NCBI GenBank assembly: GCA_937922435.1
Contig: CAKZVT010000023.1
Span: forward strand, 41,360 to 105,359
Length of the DNA stretch: 64,000 bases
Direction of reading: 5' to 3'
From: an uncultured Prevotella sp.
GTDB lineage: Bacteria; Bacteroidota; Bacteroidia; Bacteroidales; Bacteroidaceae
Shown in pieces: positions 49,569-57,911 of the stretch (positions are counted from its first letter, which is position 1; the number at the start of each line of letters is the position of its first letter). The notes beneath the pieces were generated by a model, which did not search any database, was not told the DNA's origin, and saw only the letters and a program-made list of their open reading frames with translations. Made by a program: the position numbers and the translations under genes.

Positions 49569-51887
49569 ATGAACGTAATTACAAAAACAGTTTCATTGCC
49601 CGATGGAAGGACCATCAGCATTGAAACCGGGAAAGTGGCAAAACAGGCTGACGGCTCCTGCGTCCTCCGAATGGGGAACACCGTATTGCTCGCCACCGTT
49701 TGTGCCGCAAAAGATGCAGTTCCCGGAACAGATTTCATGCCTTTGCAGGTTGAGTACAGAGAACAGTATGCCGCCGCCGGGCGCTTCCCCGGAGGCTTCA
49801 CAAAGCGCGAAGGCAAGGCAAGCGACAACGAAATCCTTACATGCCGACTTGTAGACCGCGCCTTGCGCCCCCTTTTCCCGGCTGATTTCCACGCCGAAGT
49901 ATTCGTCAACGTTATTCTTTTCTCGGCCGACGGCGTAGACCAGCCCGACGCCCTTGCAGGCTTCGCGGCATCGTGCGCGCTGGCTTGTTCTGACATCCCG
50001 TTCGAGTGCCCCATATCAGAGGTGCGCGTAGCCCGCGTAAACGGCGAGTACGTCGTTGACCCGACGTTCGAGCAGATGAAGGAAGCCGACATGGACATCA
50101 TGGTCGGCGCGTCGAAAGACAACATCATGATGGTGGAAGGCGAGATGAAGGAAGTGTCGGAGCAAGACCTGCTCCAGGCCCTCAAGGTAGCACAGGAGGC
50201 CATCCGCCCGATGTGCCTGCTCCAGGAAGAGCTGATGAAGGAGCTTGGCACCGACGTGAAGCGCGAGTACTGCCACGAGGTGAACGACGAGGAACTGCGC
50301 GAGCAGCTGCGTAAGGAAACTTACGACAAGTGCTACGCGATAGCGCAGGCCGGCGACCATGACAAGAAGGCGCGCGAAGAGGCTTTCGACAAAATAAAGA
50401 CCGACTTTGAAGAGGCTTACGCCGCAGCGCACACCGAACTCTCAGAGGATGAACTCGAAGAGAAGTACGCTTTGGTTGACCGCTACTACCATGATGTGGA
50501 GCGTGACGCCATGCGCCGCTGCATACTCGATGAAGGCAAGCGCCTCGACGGCCGCAAGACCGACGAAATACGCCCCATCTGGTGCGAGGTTTCACCCCTG
50601 CCCATGCCCCACGGAAGCTCTATATTCACGCGCGGCGAGACGCAGAGCCTCACCACCTGCACGCTCGGAACGAAGCTCGACGAGAAGCTCGTAGACGACG
50701 TTCTCGACCGCTCATACCAGCGTTTCCTGCTGCACTACAACTTCCCGCCCTTCTGTACGGGCGAAGCCAAGGCGCAGCGCGGCGTAGGCCGCCGCGAAAT
50801 AGGCCACGGACACCTGGCCTGGCGTGCGCTGAAGGGACAAATCCCAGAGGAGTTCCCCTACACTGTACGCCTCGTATCGCAAATCCTCGAGAGCAACGGC
50901 TCGTCGTCAATGGCTACTGTCTGCGCCGGAACTCTCGCCCTCATGGACGCTGGAGTGCCCATGAAGAAGCCCGTGAGCGGCATCGCAATGGGTCTAATCA
51001 AGAACCCCGGAGAGGAGAAGTATGCCGTACTTAGCGACATTCTCGGCGACGAGGACCACCTCGGCGACATGGACTTCAAGACCACCGGTACGAAAGACGG
51101 ACTCACGGCAACGCAGATGGACATCAAGTGCGACGGCCTCAGCTTCGACATTCTCGAAAAAGCCCTCATGCAGGCGAAGGCAGGCCGCGAGTACATACTC
51201 GGCAAGCTGACCGACACCATCAGCGAACCGCGCGCCGAACTGAAGCCGCAGGTACCGCGCATCGAGGCGTTCGACATTCCGAAGGAGTTTATCGGAGCTG
51301 TAATCGGCCCTGGAGGAAAGATTATCCAGCAGATGCAGGAAGAGAGCGGAGCCACCATCACCATCGACGAAATCGACGGCGTAGGCAAGGTTCAGGTAAG
51401 CGCGCCCAACAAGGAGAGCATACAGAAGGCCATCGCCAAAATCAAGGCAATCGTGGCTATACCCGAAGTAGGCGAAGTTTACGAGGGAACTATCCGCTCA
51501 ATAATGCCCTACGGATGTTTCGTTGAAATACTGCCGGGCAAGGACGGACTGCTGCACATCTCGGAAATAGACTGGAAACGCCTTGAAACAGTAGAAGAGG
51601 CCGGGCTGAAAGAGGGTGACAAAATCAACGTCAAGCTGATGGAAATCGACCCGAAGACCGGCAAATACAAGCTGTCTCACCGCGTGCTCGTCCCGAAACC
51701 CGAAGGATACGTGGAGCGTGAGCGCCGCCCAAGGCCCGAACGCCGCCCCCGTCCGGAGCGCGGAGAGCGCAGGGACAGGGAGCAGAGGCGCTTCGAGCAC
51801 CGTCCGGGCCGCGACGAATACCATGACCCGTTGGCGCAGAAAGAGCCCAAAGACTTCAACGACAGTCTTGACCACGACAACTTCTAA
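49569..51887 (+). CDS. pnp: polyribonucleotide nucleotidyltransferase
   Basis: A 772-residue PNPase, a phosphorolytic 3'-to-5' exoribonuclease and degradosome component. Order: first RNase PH domain (1-230), helical linker (240-330), second RNase PH domain (330-555, with SNGSSSMATVCAGTLALMDAG), KH domain (565-620, FIGAVIGPGGKIIQQMQEESG), S1 domain (635-705, GCFVEILPGKDGLLHISEIDW) and a basic, Arg-rich tail (705-772) that could bind RNA. Own promoter upstream and a strong terminator downstream. Confidence 0.98.
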   Translation: MNVITKTVSLPDGRTISIETGKVAKQADGSCVLRMGNTVLLATVCAAKDAVPGTDFMPLQVEYREQYAAAGRFPGGFTKREGKASDNEILTCRLVDRALRPLFPADFHAEVFVNVILFSADGVDQPDALAGFAASCALACSDIPFECPISEVRVARVNGEYVVDPTFEQMKEADMDIMVGASKDNIMMVEGEMKEVSEQDLLQALKVAQEAIRPMCLLQEELMKELGTDVKREYCHEVNDEELREQLRKETYDKCYAIAQAGDHDKKAREEAFDKIKTDFEEAYAAAHTELSEDELEEKYALVDRYYHDVERDAMRRCILDEGKRLDGRKTDEIRPIWCEVSPLPMPHGSSIFTRGETQSLTTCTLGTKLDEKLVDDVLDRSYQRFLLHYNFPPFCTGEAKAQRGVGRREIGHGHLAWRALKGQIPEEFPYTVRLVSQILESNGSSSMATVCAGTLALMDAGVPMKKPVSGIAMGLIKNPGEEKYAVLSDILGDEDHLGDMDFKTTGTKDGLTATQMDIKCDGLSFDILEKALMQAKAGREYILGKLTDTISEPRAELKPQVPRIEAFDIPKEFIGAVIGPGGKIIQQMQEESGATITIDEIDGVGKVQVSAPNKESIQKAIAKIKAIVAIPEVGEVYEGTIRSIMPYGCFVEILPGKDGLLHISEIDWKRLETVEEAGLKEGDKINVKLMEIDPKTGKYKLSHRVLVPKPEGYVERERRPRPERRPRPERGERRDREQRRFEHRPGRDEYHDPLAQKEPKDFNDSLDHDNF

Positions 51888-51910
51888 CAGCGTGGCACAT
51901 TAATATATTA

Positions 51911-51943
51911 ACGGCGGCGGCACACTATGCCGCCGCCGTTCTT
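51911..51943 (+). terminator. intrinsic terminator after pnp
   Basis: ACGGCGGCGGCA, loop CACTA, TGCCGCCGCCGT, then TCTTTC: a perfect 12-bp GC stem. Confidence 0.9.
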
Positions 51944-51966
51944 TCATTATCTTTAACTCCATCTGT

Positions 51967-51997
51967 TTTGTTCTTACACGTACTTGCATTACCTTTG
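51967..51997 (+). promoter_or_regulatory. crcB promoter, leaderless
   Basis: TTTG (51967-51970), 19 bp, TACCTTTG (51990-51997), then CACTC and the ATG at 52003. Transcription should start at or within a base or two of the start codon. Confidence 0.75.
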
Positions 51998-52002
51998 CAC
52001 TC

Positions 52003-52389
52003 ATGTTGAAGAATATCTTGCTCGTAGCCCTCGGCGGAGCGGCAGGCAGCGTGGCGCGTTACCTGCTCTCGAAAGCCGTGCAGGACACGGCGGCTTCAGC
52101 CTTCCCGTGGGGCACAATGGCGGTGAACGTGGCCGGATGCCTGCTCATCGGCCTGCTCTACGGCCTCGCCGCAGGCGACGGGGCGCGCCTCGGGGCTGAC
52201 CTGAAGCTGATGCTCACCGTAGGCTTCTGCGGCGGATTTACCACCTTCAGCACGTTCGCCAACGAGTCGTTGACGCTCGCCAAGGCCGGCGATGCCGTCC
52301 TTTCGGCCGTCTACATAGGCTCAAGCGTGGCCTTGGGAATGCTCGCCGTGATGGCCGGAGCGCAGCTTGCAAAAGCATTCGCAAGCTAA
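52003..52389 (+). CDS. crcB: fluoride channel CrcB/Fluc
   Basis: A 128-residue four-helix dual-topology fluoride exporter of the inner membrane. GGAAGSVARYLLS (helix 1), GTMAVNVAGCLLIGLLYG (helix 2 with the conserved Asn) and GFCGGFTTFSTFANES (helix 3 break with the Phe box) are diagnostic. A single-gene homodimer is expected. No fluoride riboswitch can fit, because the promoter leaves no leader. The lipoprotein gene starts 28 bp downstream, so the two are probably cotranscribed. Confidence 0.96.
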   Translation: MLKNILLVALGGAAGSVARYLLSKAVQDTAASAFPWGTMAVNVAGCLLIGLLYGLAAGDGARLGADLKLMLTVGFCGGFTTFSTFANESLTLAKAGDAVLSAVYIGSSVALGMLAVMAGAQLAKAFAS

Positions 52390-52417
52390 ACCAGCAAACT
52401 AAAAAACACATATAAAG

Positions 52418-53587
52418 ATGAGAACCACATTCAACAAACTATCAGTTCTCGCCATCGCGGCCCTCGCCGTGACGGCTTTGGGGTCGTGCGACAACAGGAA
52501 ATTCAACGTCAGCGGCGAAATCACAGACGCCAAGGACTCCGTACTCTACTTCGAGAACATGAGCCTTGACGGCCCGGTGACCGTAGACTCTGTGAAGCTC
52601 GACGGCGACGGAGCGTTCAGCTTCAGCGAGAAAGCACCCGAAGCGCCAGAGTTTTACCGCCTGCGCATTGCCGGACAAATAATCAACCTGAGCGTAGACT
52701 CGACCGAAAACATAACCATAAAGGCCGCATACCCGACAATGGCGACAGGCTACACGGTGGAAGGTTCGGCCGAATGCGCCACCATCAAGGAGCTGGCATT
52801 GAAGCAAATCGACCTCCAGTCGCGCATAATCGCCGTGCAGCGCAACAACAACATCAGCTTCGACGACACCCGCGACAGCATCAACAGGATGATAGAGGCG
52901 TACAAGCAGGACGTGAAACTGAACTACATCTACAAAGCCCCGATGCGTCCATCGTCGTATTTCGCGCTTTTCCAGACGCTCGGCAACATGCTCATATTCA
53001 ATCCACGGGAGAACGAGGACGACATAAAGGCGTTCGCGGCTGTAGCCACCAGCTGGGACACTTACCACCCCAAGGCCGTGCGCGGACAGAACCTGCACAA
53101 CATTGCCATACAAGGTATGCGCGACATGCGCATCGTGCGCAACCAAAGGGCTGCCGAGATGGTGGACGCAAGCAAGGTGCGCGTGGCCGACCTCATAGAC
53201 ATCTCGCTGCTCGACAACAAGGGACAGACGCGCAAGCTGACCGACCTGAAAGGCAAGGTGGTGCTGCTCGACTTCCACGTGTTCGGCGCGGAAGGCTCTA
53301 CGAAGCGCATAATGCAGATGCGCGACATATACAACAAGTACCACGGACGCGGCCTGGAAATCTACCAGATATCGCTTGACCCCGACGAGCACTTCTGGAA
53401 GACGCAGACGGCGGCGCTGCCCTGGATTAGCGTGCGCGACCCGAACGGGCTCCAGTCGAACAACCTGGCGCTGTACAACATACAGTCAATACCGACATTC
53501 TTCATCATAGGACGCGACAATACGCTCAAGAAGCGCGACGCGCAAATCAAGGACCTTGACGCCGAAATCGAAGCGTTGCTGGGCTAA
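52418..53587 (+). CDS. thioredoxin-fold lipoprotein with DUF4369-like N-terminus, no CXXC
   Basis: A 389-residue lipoprotein (lipobox ending Cys24, TALGSCDN). The N-terminal part (30-235) resembles the DUF4369 beta-sandwich plus helical region that precedes thioredoxin domains in this phylum. The C-terminal domain (about 255-389) has the AhpC/TSA-thioredoxin pattern: LTDLKGKVVLLDFHVFGAEGSTKR, YHGRGLEIYQISLD, IQSIPTFFIIG. The usual WCPPC motif is replaced by HVFGAEGS, so no redox cysteines remain. It follows crcB by 28 bp and ends at the terminator at 53633. Confidence 0.87.
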   Translation: MRTTFNKLSVLAIAALAVTALGSCDNRKFNVSGEITDAKDSVLYFENMSLDGPVTVDSVKLDGDGAFSFSEKAPEAPEFYRLRIAGQIINLSVDSTENITIKAAYPTMATGYTVEGSAECATIKELALKQIDLQSRIIAVQRNNNISFDDTRDSINRMIEAYKQDVKLNYIYKAPMRPSSYFALFQTLGNMLIFNPRENEDDIKAFAAVATSWDTYHPKAVRGQNLHNIAIQGMRDMRIVRNQRAAEMVDASKVRVADLIDISLLDNKGQTRKLTDLKGKVVLLDFHVFGAEGSTKRIMQMRDIYNKYHGRGLEIYQISLDPDEHFWKTQTAALPWISVRDPNGLQSNNLALYNIQSIPTFFIIGRDNTLKKRDAQIKDLDAEIEALLG

Positions 53588-53632
53588 AGAGCCGCAGACG
53601 CCCTTGCAAAAGACATAATCAAAAAAGGCAAA

Positions 53633-53665
53633 CGCCGCCCTCCGCCATGCGGAAGGCGGCGTTTT
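53633..53665 (+). terminator. intrinsic terminator merged with array A14
   Basis: CGCCGCC-CTCCGC, loop CAT, GCGGA-AGGCGGCG then TTTT. Its 3' arm doubles as the first unit of array A14. An 80-bp identical copy lies at 62118-62197. Confidence 0.88.
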
Positions 53666-53731
53666 GCGTTGCAAAAGGCCATGTTTTACCGTGCAAAAGG
53701 CCGTCTTTCACACGATGAAAGACGGCCTTTT
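53651..53731. repeat. four-unit 22-bp array A14
   Basis: Units start at 53651, 53673, 53695 and 53717 with cores GGCGGCG, GGCCATG, GGCCGTC and GACGGCC; units 3 and 4 are complementary. Confidence 0.9.
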
Positions 53732-53899
53732 ATAATGCGCTGGATACCTGCAAGTTACGCAGGCAGCGTCATCCCATTTATAAAAACGCAATGGCACACA
53801 TGGCAAATATGCCCCTCTAAATTTTGAAAATCGAACTAAAATTCAGATATTTGCACTCCATAACTGCCGTCCGGACTGGATGGAACAAAGAAACAAGGC

Positions 53900-55378
53900 A
53901 TGTCTCTAAAACTCTACATATTGGCTGTGATGATACTGTGCGCCGTGTGCGCACGGCCGCAAGCGGCATACGCACAACCAGACAGCCTGACACGGCTTTA
54001 CGACGAGGGCAAGGCATCCTTCTCACGCAACGACTACAACAGTGCGCTCAAGCGGCTATTGGAATACATCTCGGCCGAAGAGCGGCGCAAAAGCCACGAC
54101 ACGGCTAGGCTGATCGACTCCTACTACATCATCGGCGGCGTGTACTCCGTCTACTCCGACTTCGCCCAAGCCCTCGAAATATACAAAAAGGGATATGCCT
54201 TAAGCCTGGCTGCAGGCGACGAGAAGATGCAGTTCAGATTTCTGAACAACATGATAGGAGCCAGCTGCGATATCAAGGCGGCCGACAACGCTGACCGCCT
54301 CAACGAGAAAGTAAAGAGCCTGAAAAGCATCGACAAGGGGCTGCGCGCTTACTATTACAACTTCAACAAAGGATTCATTGCCGGCAGCCGCGGCGACGAC
54401 AGCAGCAAGGCGGCCTGCATGAACAAGGCCATCAAGACCGTAGACCGCTACCGCCTGCCAGGCACGATGAAGGTGTACGCCTACTCGGAGCTGTACCAAT
54501 GCTACGAGAACCAAGGGCGGCTGGCCGACGCCTTGGCCGCACTGGCAGCCTACGACTCGCTCGCACGCATGATGGACCAAGCCTACCTGCGTGCAGACTG
54601 CTACAAAGGGCTCATGCGCATTTACACAAAACTGGGCGACAAGGAGAAAGCACTTCACTACCAAAACGAGTATTTCCACTACGCCGACTCGCTGATAAAC
54701 ATCAGGGAGTTCTCGCAAATCAGGACAAACTACCTTACAGGAGAGAAGCGGCGCACGGCCGACACAATAAGCAATCTCGAAAAAATGAACTCGCTGCAGC
54801 GCACCGTCCTCGCCATGCTGTGCCTGCTCGTAGTGCTCGCCGTATCGGCGGTAATCGTATTCTACCGCCAGAGGCAGAAGCTGCACGCAACCAACGTGGA
54901 GCTCTACAAACGCAACGGCGAGCTGCTGGAAATAGAAGACAAATACCTGAAAAGCCTCGAACAGGCATCAGCCGAAAGTGAAGACACCGGGCACGACGAT
55001 GCAGGCGACAGGCCGGCAGCACCCTTCAACCACGACGGACTGATGAAGAAAATCATGGCGGTGATGGAAGACGAAGAAGTATTCTGCAACCCCGACTTCA
55101 GCCTGCCGGTGCTGGCACGACTCACGGAATCGAACACAAACTACGTATCGCAGGCCATCAACACGCACTCCGGCAAAAACTTCCGCTCCTTCGTCAACGG
55201 ATACAGGATTAAGCTGGCCATGAAACGCATGATGGACAACGGCATTTACGCCAACTACACGATACAGGGGATAGCCGAAAGCGTAGGATACAAGTCGGCG
55301 TCCAACTTCATATCGGCGTTCAAGAAGTTCACAGGCATGACACCGTCACTCTACCAGAAACTTTCCCAAAACGACTGA
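53900..55378 (+). CDS. TPR-transmembrane-AraC regulator
   Basis: A 492-residue membrane-spanning transcription regulator. Signal peptide 1-25, extracytoplasmic TPR-like helices 27-290 (for example YSDFAQALEIYKKGYALS and YTKLGDKEKALHYQNEY), transmembrane helix 302-322, a short coiled linker (324-355), then an AraC-type DNA-binding domain 385-490 (FSLPVLARLTESNTNYVSQAIN and YTIQGIAESVGYKSASNFISAF). Signals outside the membrane would act on DNA with no phosphorelay. It lies 150 bp upstream of the C10 peptidase and on the same strand, so that gene and the next are the likely targets. Signal unknown. Confidence 0.88.
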   Translation: MSLKLYILAVMILCAVCARPQAAYAQPDSLTRLYDEGKASFSRNDYNSALKRLLEYISAEERRKSHDTARLIDSYYIIGGVYSVYSDFAQALEIYKKGYALSLAAGDEKMQFRFLNNMIGASCDIKAADNADRLNEKVKSLKSIDKGLRAYYYNFNKGFIAGSRGDDSSKAACMNKAIKTVDRYRLPGTMKVYAYSELYQCYENQGRLADALAALAAYDSLARMMDQAYLRADCYKGLMRIYTKLGDKEKALHYQNEYFHYADSLINIREFSQIRTNYLTGEKRRTADTISNLEKMNSLQRTVLAMLCLLVVLAVSAVIVFYRQRQKLHATNVELYKRNGELLEIEDKYLKSLEQASAESEDTGHDDAGDRPAAPFNHDGLMKKIMAVMEDEEVFCNPDFSLPVLARLTESNTNYVSQAINTHSGKNFRSFVNGYRIKLAMKRMMDNGIYANYTIQGIAESVGYKSASNFISAFKKFTGMTPSLYQKLSQND

Positions 55379-55492
55379 CAGCACGCCTTGCAGGCATGTC
55401 GGAAATCCTTGTGAAGCACTATTTCGTTTTCCGATTTATAAATCAGAAATTATTAATCGTTACTTTTTACGGCGTTATTGGCGCATTTTGAT

Positions 55493-55500
55493 TATTTTTG
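55493..55500 (+). promoter_or_regulatory. -7 box for the C10 peptidase
   Basis: TATTTTTG followed by C; leader about 22 nt to the ATG at 55529. A TTTG lies only 2 bp upstream of the box and is not at -33 spacing. Confidence 0.55.
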
Positions 55501-55528
55501 CGAGCGACTAACAAACAACAGTAACGCT

Positions 55529-57898
55529 ATGAGAAAAATTCTACTATTCATCCTTTCCACTGTGATGACGTTCTCGGCATACGCCGCGGACGTAACACCG
55601 TCACGGGCACTAAGCATTGCCAAGTCGTTCGCAAGCGGCTCAACAGGCAGAATGAAAGCGGCCTCGTCCACGGCAAGCCAGTTCAAACTGGCCTATACCG
55701 CCAGCGCGGCCGACGGCAAAAACTGCTTCTACGTTTTCAGCCAAGGCACCAACCGGGGTTTTGTCATCGTAGCCGCAGACGACAGGGCGAACGCAATACT
55801 CGGTTACAGCGACACCGGCGACTTCGACTACGACAGCATGTCGCCCGAAGCAAAGCATTGGCTCAAAAGCTATGTAGACCAGATAACACACATAAGGAAG
55901 GCCGGATTCGCTGAAAACGCGGCTCCTGAAACAACTCTCGACAAAGAGGTGAAGCCGCTGCTCGGCGACATCCAATGGAACCAGGATTCGCCATACAACG
56001 ACCAGTGCCCGGCATACGGCATCAACACACAATGCGCCACAGGCTGCGTGGCCACGGCAATGGCACAGGTGATGTACTACCACCGCTGGCCGGTAACTGG
56101 TACAGGGCAACACACTTACTACCCTTCCGTACTTGGAGGCAACCCCCTCTCGGCCGACTTCGGCTCGACTACATACGACTGGGACAACATGCTGCCACGC
56201 TATGACGCGGCAAGCAGCCAGGCAAGCCGCGAGGCCGTAGCGCTGCTAATGCTGCATTGCGGCATAGCCGTAGACATGGAATACTCTACATCGAGCGGCG
56301 CAACGAGCGAATCGGTGCCAAAAGCCCTCGCGACATACTTCAACTACGACAAGGGCATAGCCTACCGCACACGTGACAACTACAGCAACAGCGAGTGGGA
56401 CGAGGTCATACGCCACGAGCTTGACAACGGCCGCCCGATAGTAGCCCTTGGACGCTCGTCGGCCGGAGGACACGCATTCGTGTTCGACGGTTACGACAAA
56501 AACGGACTTGTACACGTAAACTGGGGATGGAGCGGGATGAGCAACGGCTACTTCCGCACAACCGCACTGACACCGGCCATGCAAGGCATTGGCGGCTCAA
56601 CCAGCGGCTACAACTACAGCCAATACATCGTAACAGGCATACAAAAGCCGCAAGACAACACGGAAGAAGACGTGGAACTGATATCGACAGAAGGTCTTGT
56701 GCCCGGACAGACGACCGTAACTAACGGGCAACCCGTAAGTTTCAGGCTATGCGGATTTCTCGCAAACGTAGGTTGGAAGGACTCTTCCTTCGACTACGGA
56801 CTCATCATAACCGACTCGGAAGGCAACAATGTAAGCGTCGTGGAAACAGGTACAAGCGACGAACTGCCTGTAGGCTACCAGATTGTCGCCCCCGAATTCA
56901 AGGACGTAAGGTTGGGAACAATCGCCGAAGGAAGCTACACCGTCTACCCAGCCTGCCGTGTAAAAGGCGGCAAAGGGCAATGGAACCGCATACGCAACGA
57001 ATACATCGGCTACCCCAACCATCTGTACATGGAATGCAAGGACAACACCATAACATTCTCGTATCCCGACTATTTCAACCTCGCCGTAAGCGGCATGGAA
57101 GCTCCCAGCACGGTATATTCCACCGTTCCGGCCAACACCAAGGCCACAATCACCAACAACGGAGACGTTGACTACCTTGGAGAAGTGACAGTGTCAATCG
57201 TCGACAAGGATACGAAAAGAAACGTAACGTCAGGCGAACCCTACATGATTGACCTGAAACCGGGAGAAAGCATCGACCTGTCCATCGTCGACACGTACAC
57301 CCTCGAACCAGGAGACTACTGCCTGACAATCGTCGACGACGACAACAGACACATCGCCCCGTATGCCGACATTACTGTAAACGCCGCTCCGACGGCCAGC
57401 GCCGTAATCGAGCCAGCCGACCTCCTGTCGATAGCCGGCGACGAACAGGTAGACCGCATGGCGATGGACATAACGGCGAAAGTAACCTGCAAATACGGTG
57501 TTTTCGGCGGAATGCTCTACATCTACTTGTTCAGCGAGAACGGGTCGGTACAACTCGGATGCCTCGACCCGCAATATGTATTCCTAAAACAAGGCGAAAC
57601 GGCTGATGTAAGGTTCACCGGAACGTTTGAGAACGGCATTCCCGGCACTGTTTATACAGCCTGCCTGATGGCTTACAACGGCTCTACGCTGTCGTTCATC
57701 GAGCCGATGGAAATGTCAGTATGTCAGTTCCGGCTTGCCGGGACAAGCGGCATCGACGGCATAGAAACCAGCTCCGACGAGCCGGCACTCATCTATGACA
57801 TAAGCGGAAAACGCCTGCCTTACACAAATATCGACACCCTTCCCAAGGGGCTTTACATCATAAAGCAAGGCGGCAAGACAGTGAAAATGGCAAAATAA
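55529..57898 (+). CDS. C10 family cysteine peptidase (streptopain/interpain-like)
   Basis: A 789-residue secreted cysteine peptidase. Signal peptide 1-20 (SAYAAD), prodomain about 21-145 (TPSRALSIAKSFAS to GFVIVAADDRANAILGYSD), catalytic domain about 146-375 with Cys173 (TQCATGCVATAMAQVMYY), His315 (AGGHAFVFDGY) and NWGWSG at 331-336, then two or three beta-sandwich domains and a tail from about 754 (IYDISGKRL to VKMAK) like a type IX sorting signal. Relatives in oral Prevotella degrade host proteins such as complement. The ATG at 55529 gives a clean signal peptide; the longer frame from 55478 includes promoter DNA. The next gene starts 13 bp after its stop. Confidence 0.94.
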   Translation: MRKILLFILSTVMTFSAYAADVTPSRALSIAKSFASGSTGRMKAASSTASQFKLAYTASAADGKNCFYVFSQGTNRGFVIVAADDRANAILGYSDTGDFDYDSMSPEAKHWLKSYVDQITHIRKAGFAENAAPETTLDKEVKPLLGDIQWNQDSPYNDQCPAYGINTQCATGCVATAMAQVMYYHRWPVTGTGQHTYYPSVLGGNPLSADFGSTTYDWDNMLPRYDAASSQASREAVALLMLHCGIAVDMEYSTSSGATSESVPKALATYFNYDKGIAYRTRDNYSNSEWDEVIRHELDNGRPIVALGRSSAGGHAFVFDGYDKNGLVHVNWGWSGMSNGYFRTTALTPAMQGIGGSTSGYNYSQYIVTGIQKPQDNTEEDVELISTEGLVPGQTTVTNGQPVSFRLCGFLANVGWKDSSFDYGLIITDSEGNNVSVVETGTSDELPVGYQIVAPEFKDVRLGTIAEGSYTVYPACRVKGGKGQWNRIRNEYIGYPNHLYMECKDNTITFSYPDYFNLAVSGMEAPSTVYSTVPANTKATITNNGDVDYLGEVTVSIVDKDTKRNVTSGEPYMIDLKPGESIDLSIVDTYTLEPGDYCLTIVDDDNRHIAPYADITVNAAPTASAVIEPADLLSIAGDEQVDRMAMDITAKVTCKYGVFGGMLYIYLFSENGSVQLGCLDPQYVFLKQGETADVRFTGTFENGIPGTVYTACLMAYNGSTLSFIEPMEMSVCQFRLAGTSGIDGIETSSDEPALIYDISGKRLPYTNIDTLPKGLYIIKQGGKTVKMAK

Positions 57899-57911
57899 AC
57901 AAGAACACAAC

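Noticed and set aside
51888..52002. Fluoride riboswitch before crcB
   Set aside because: The space holds the pnp terminator and a promoter that ends 5 bp before the start codon, leaving no leader.
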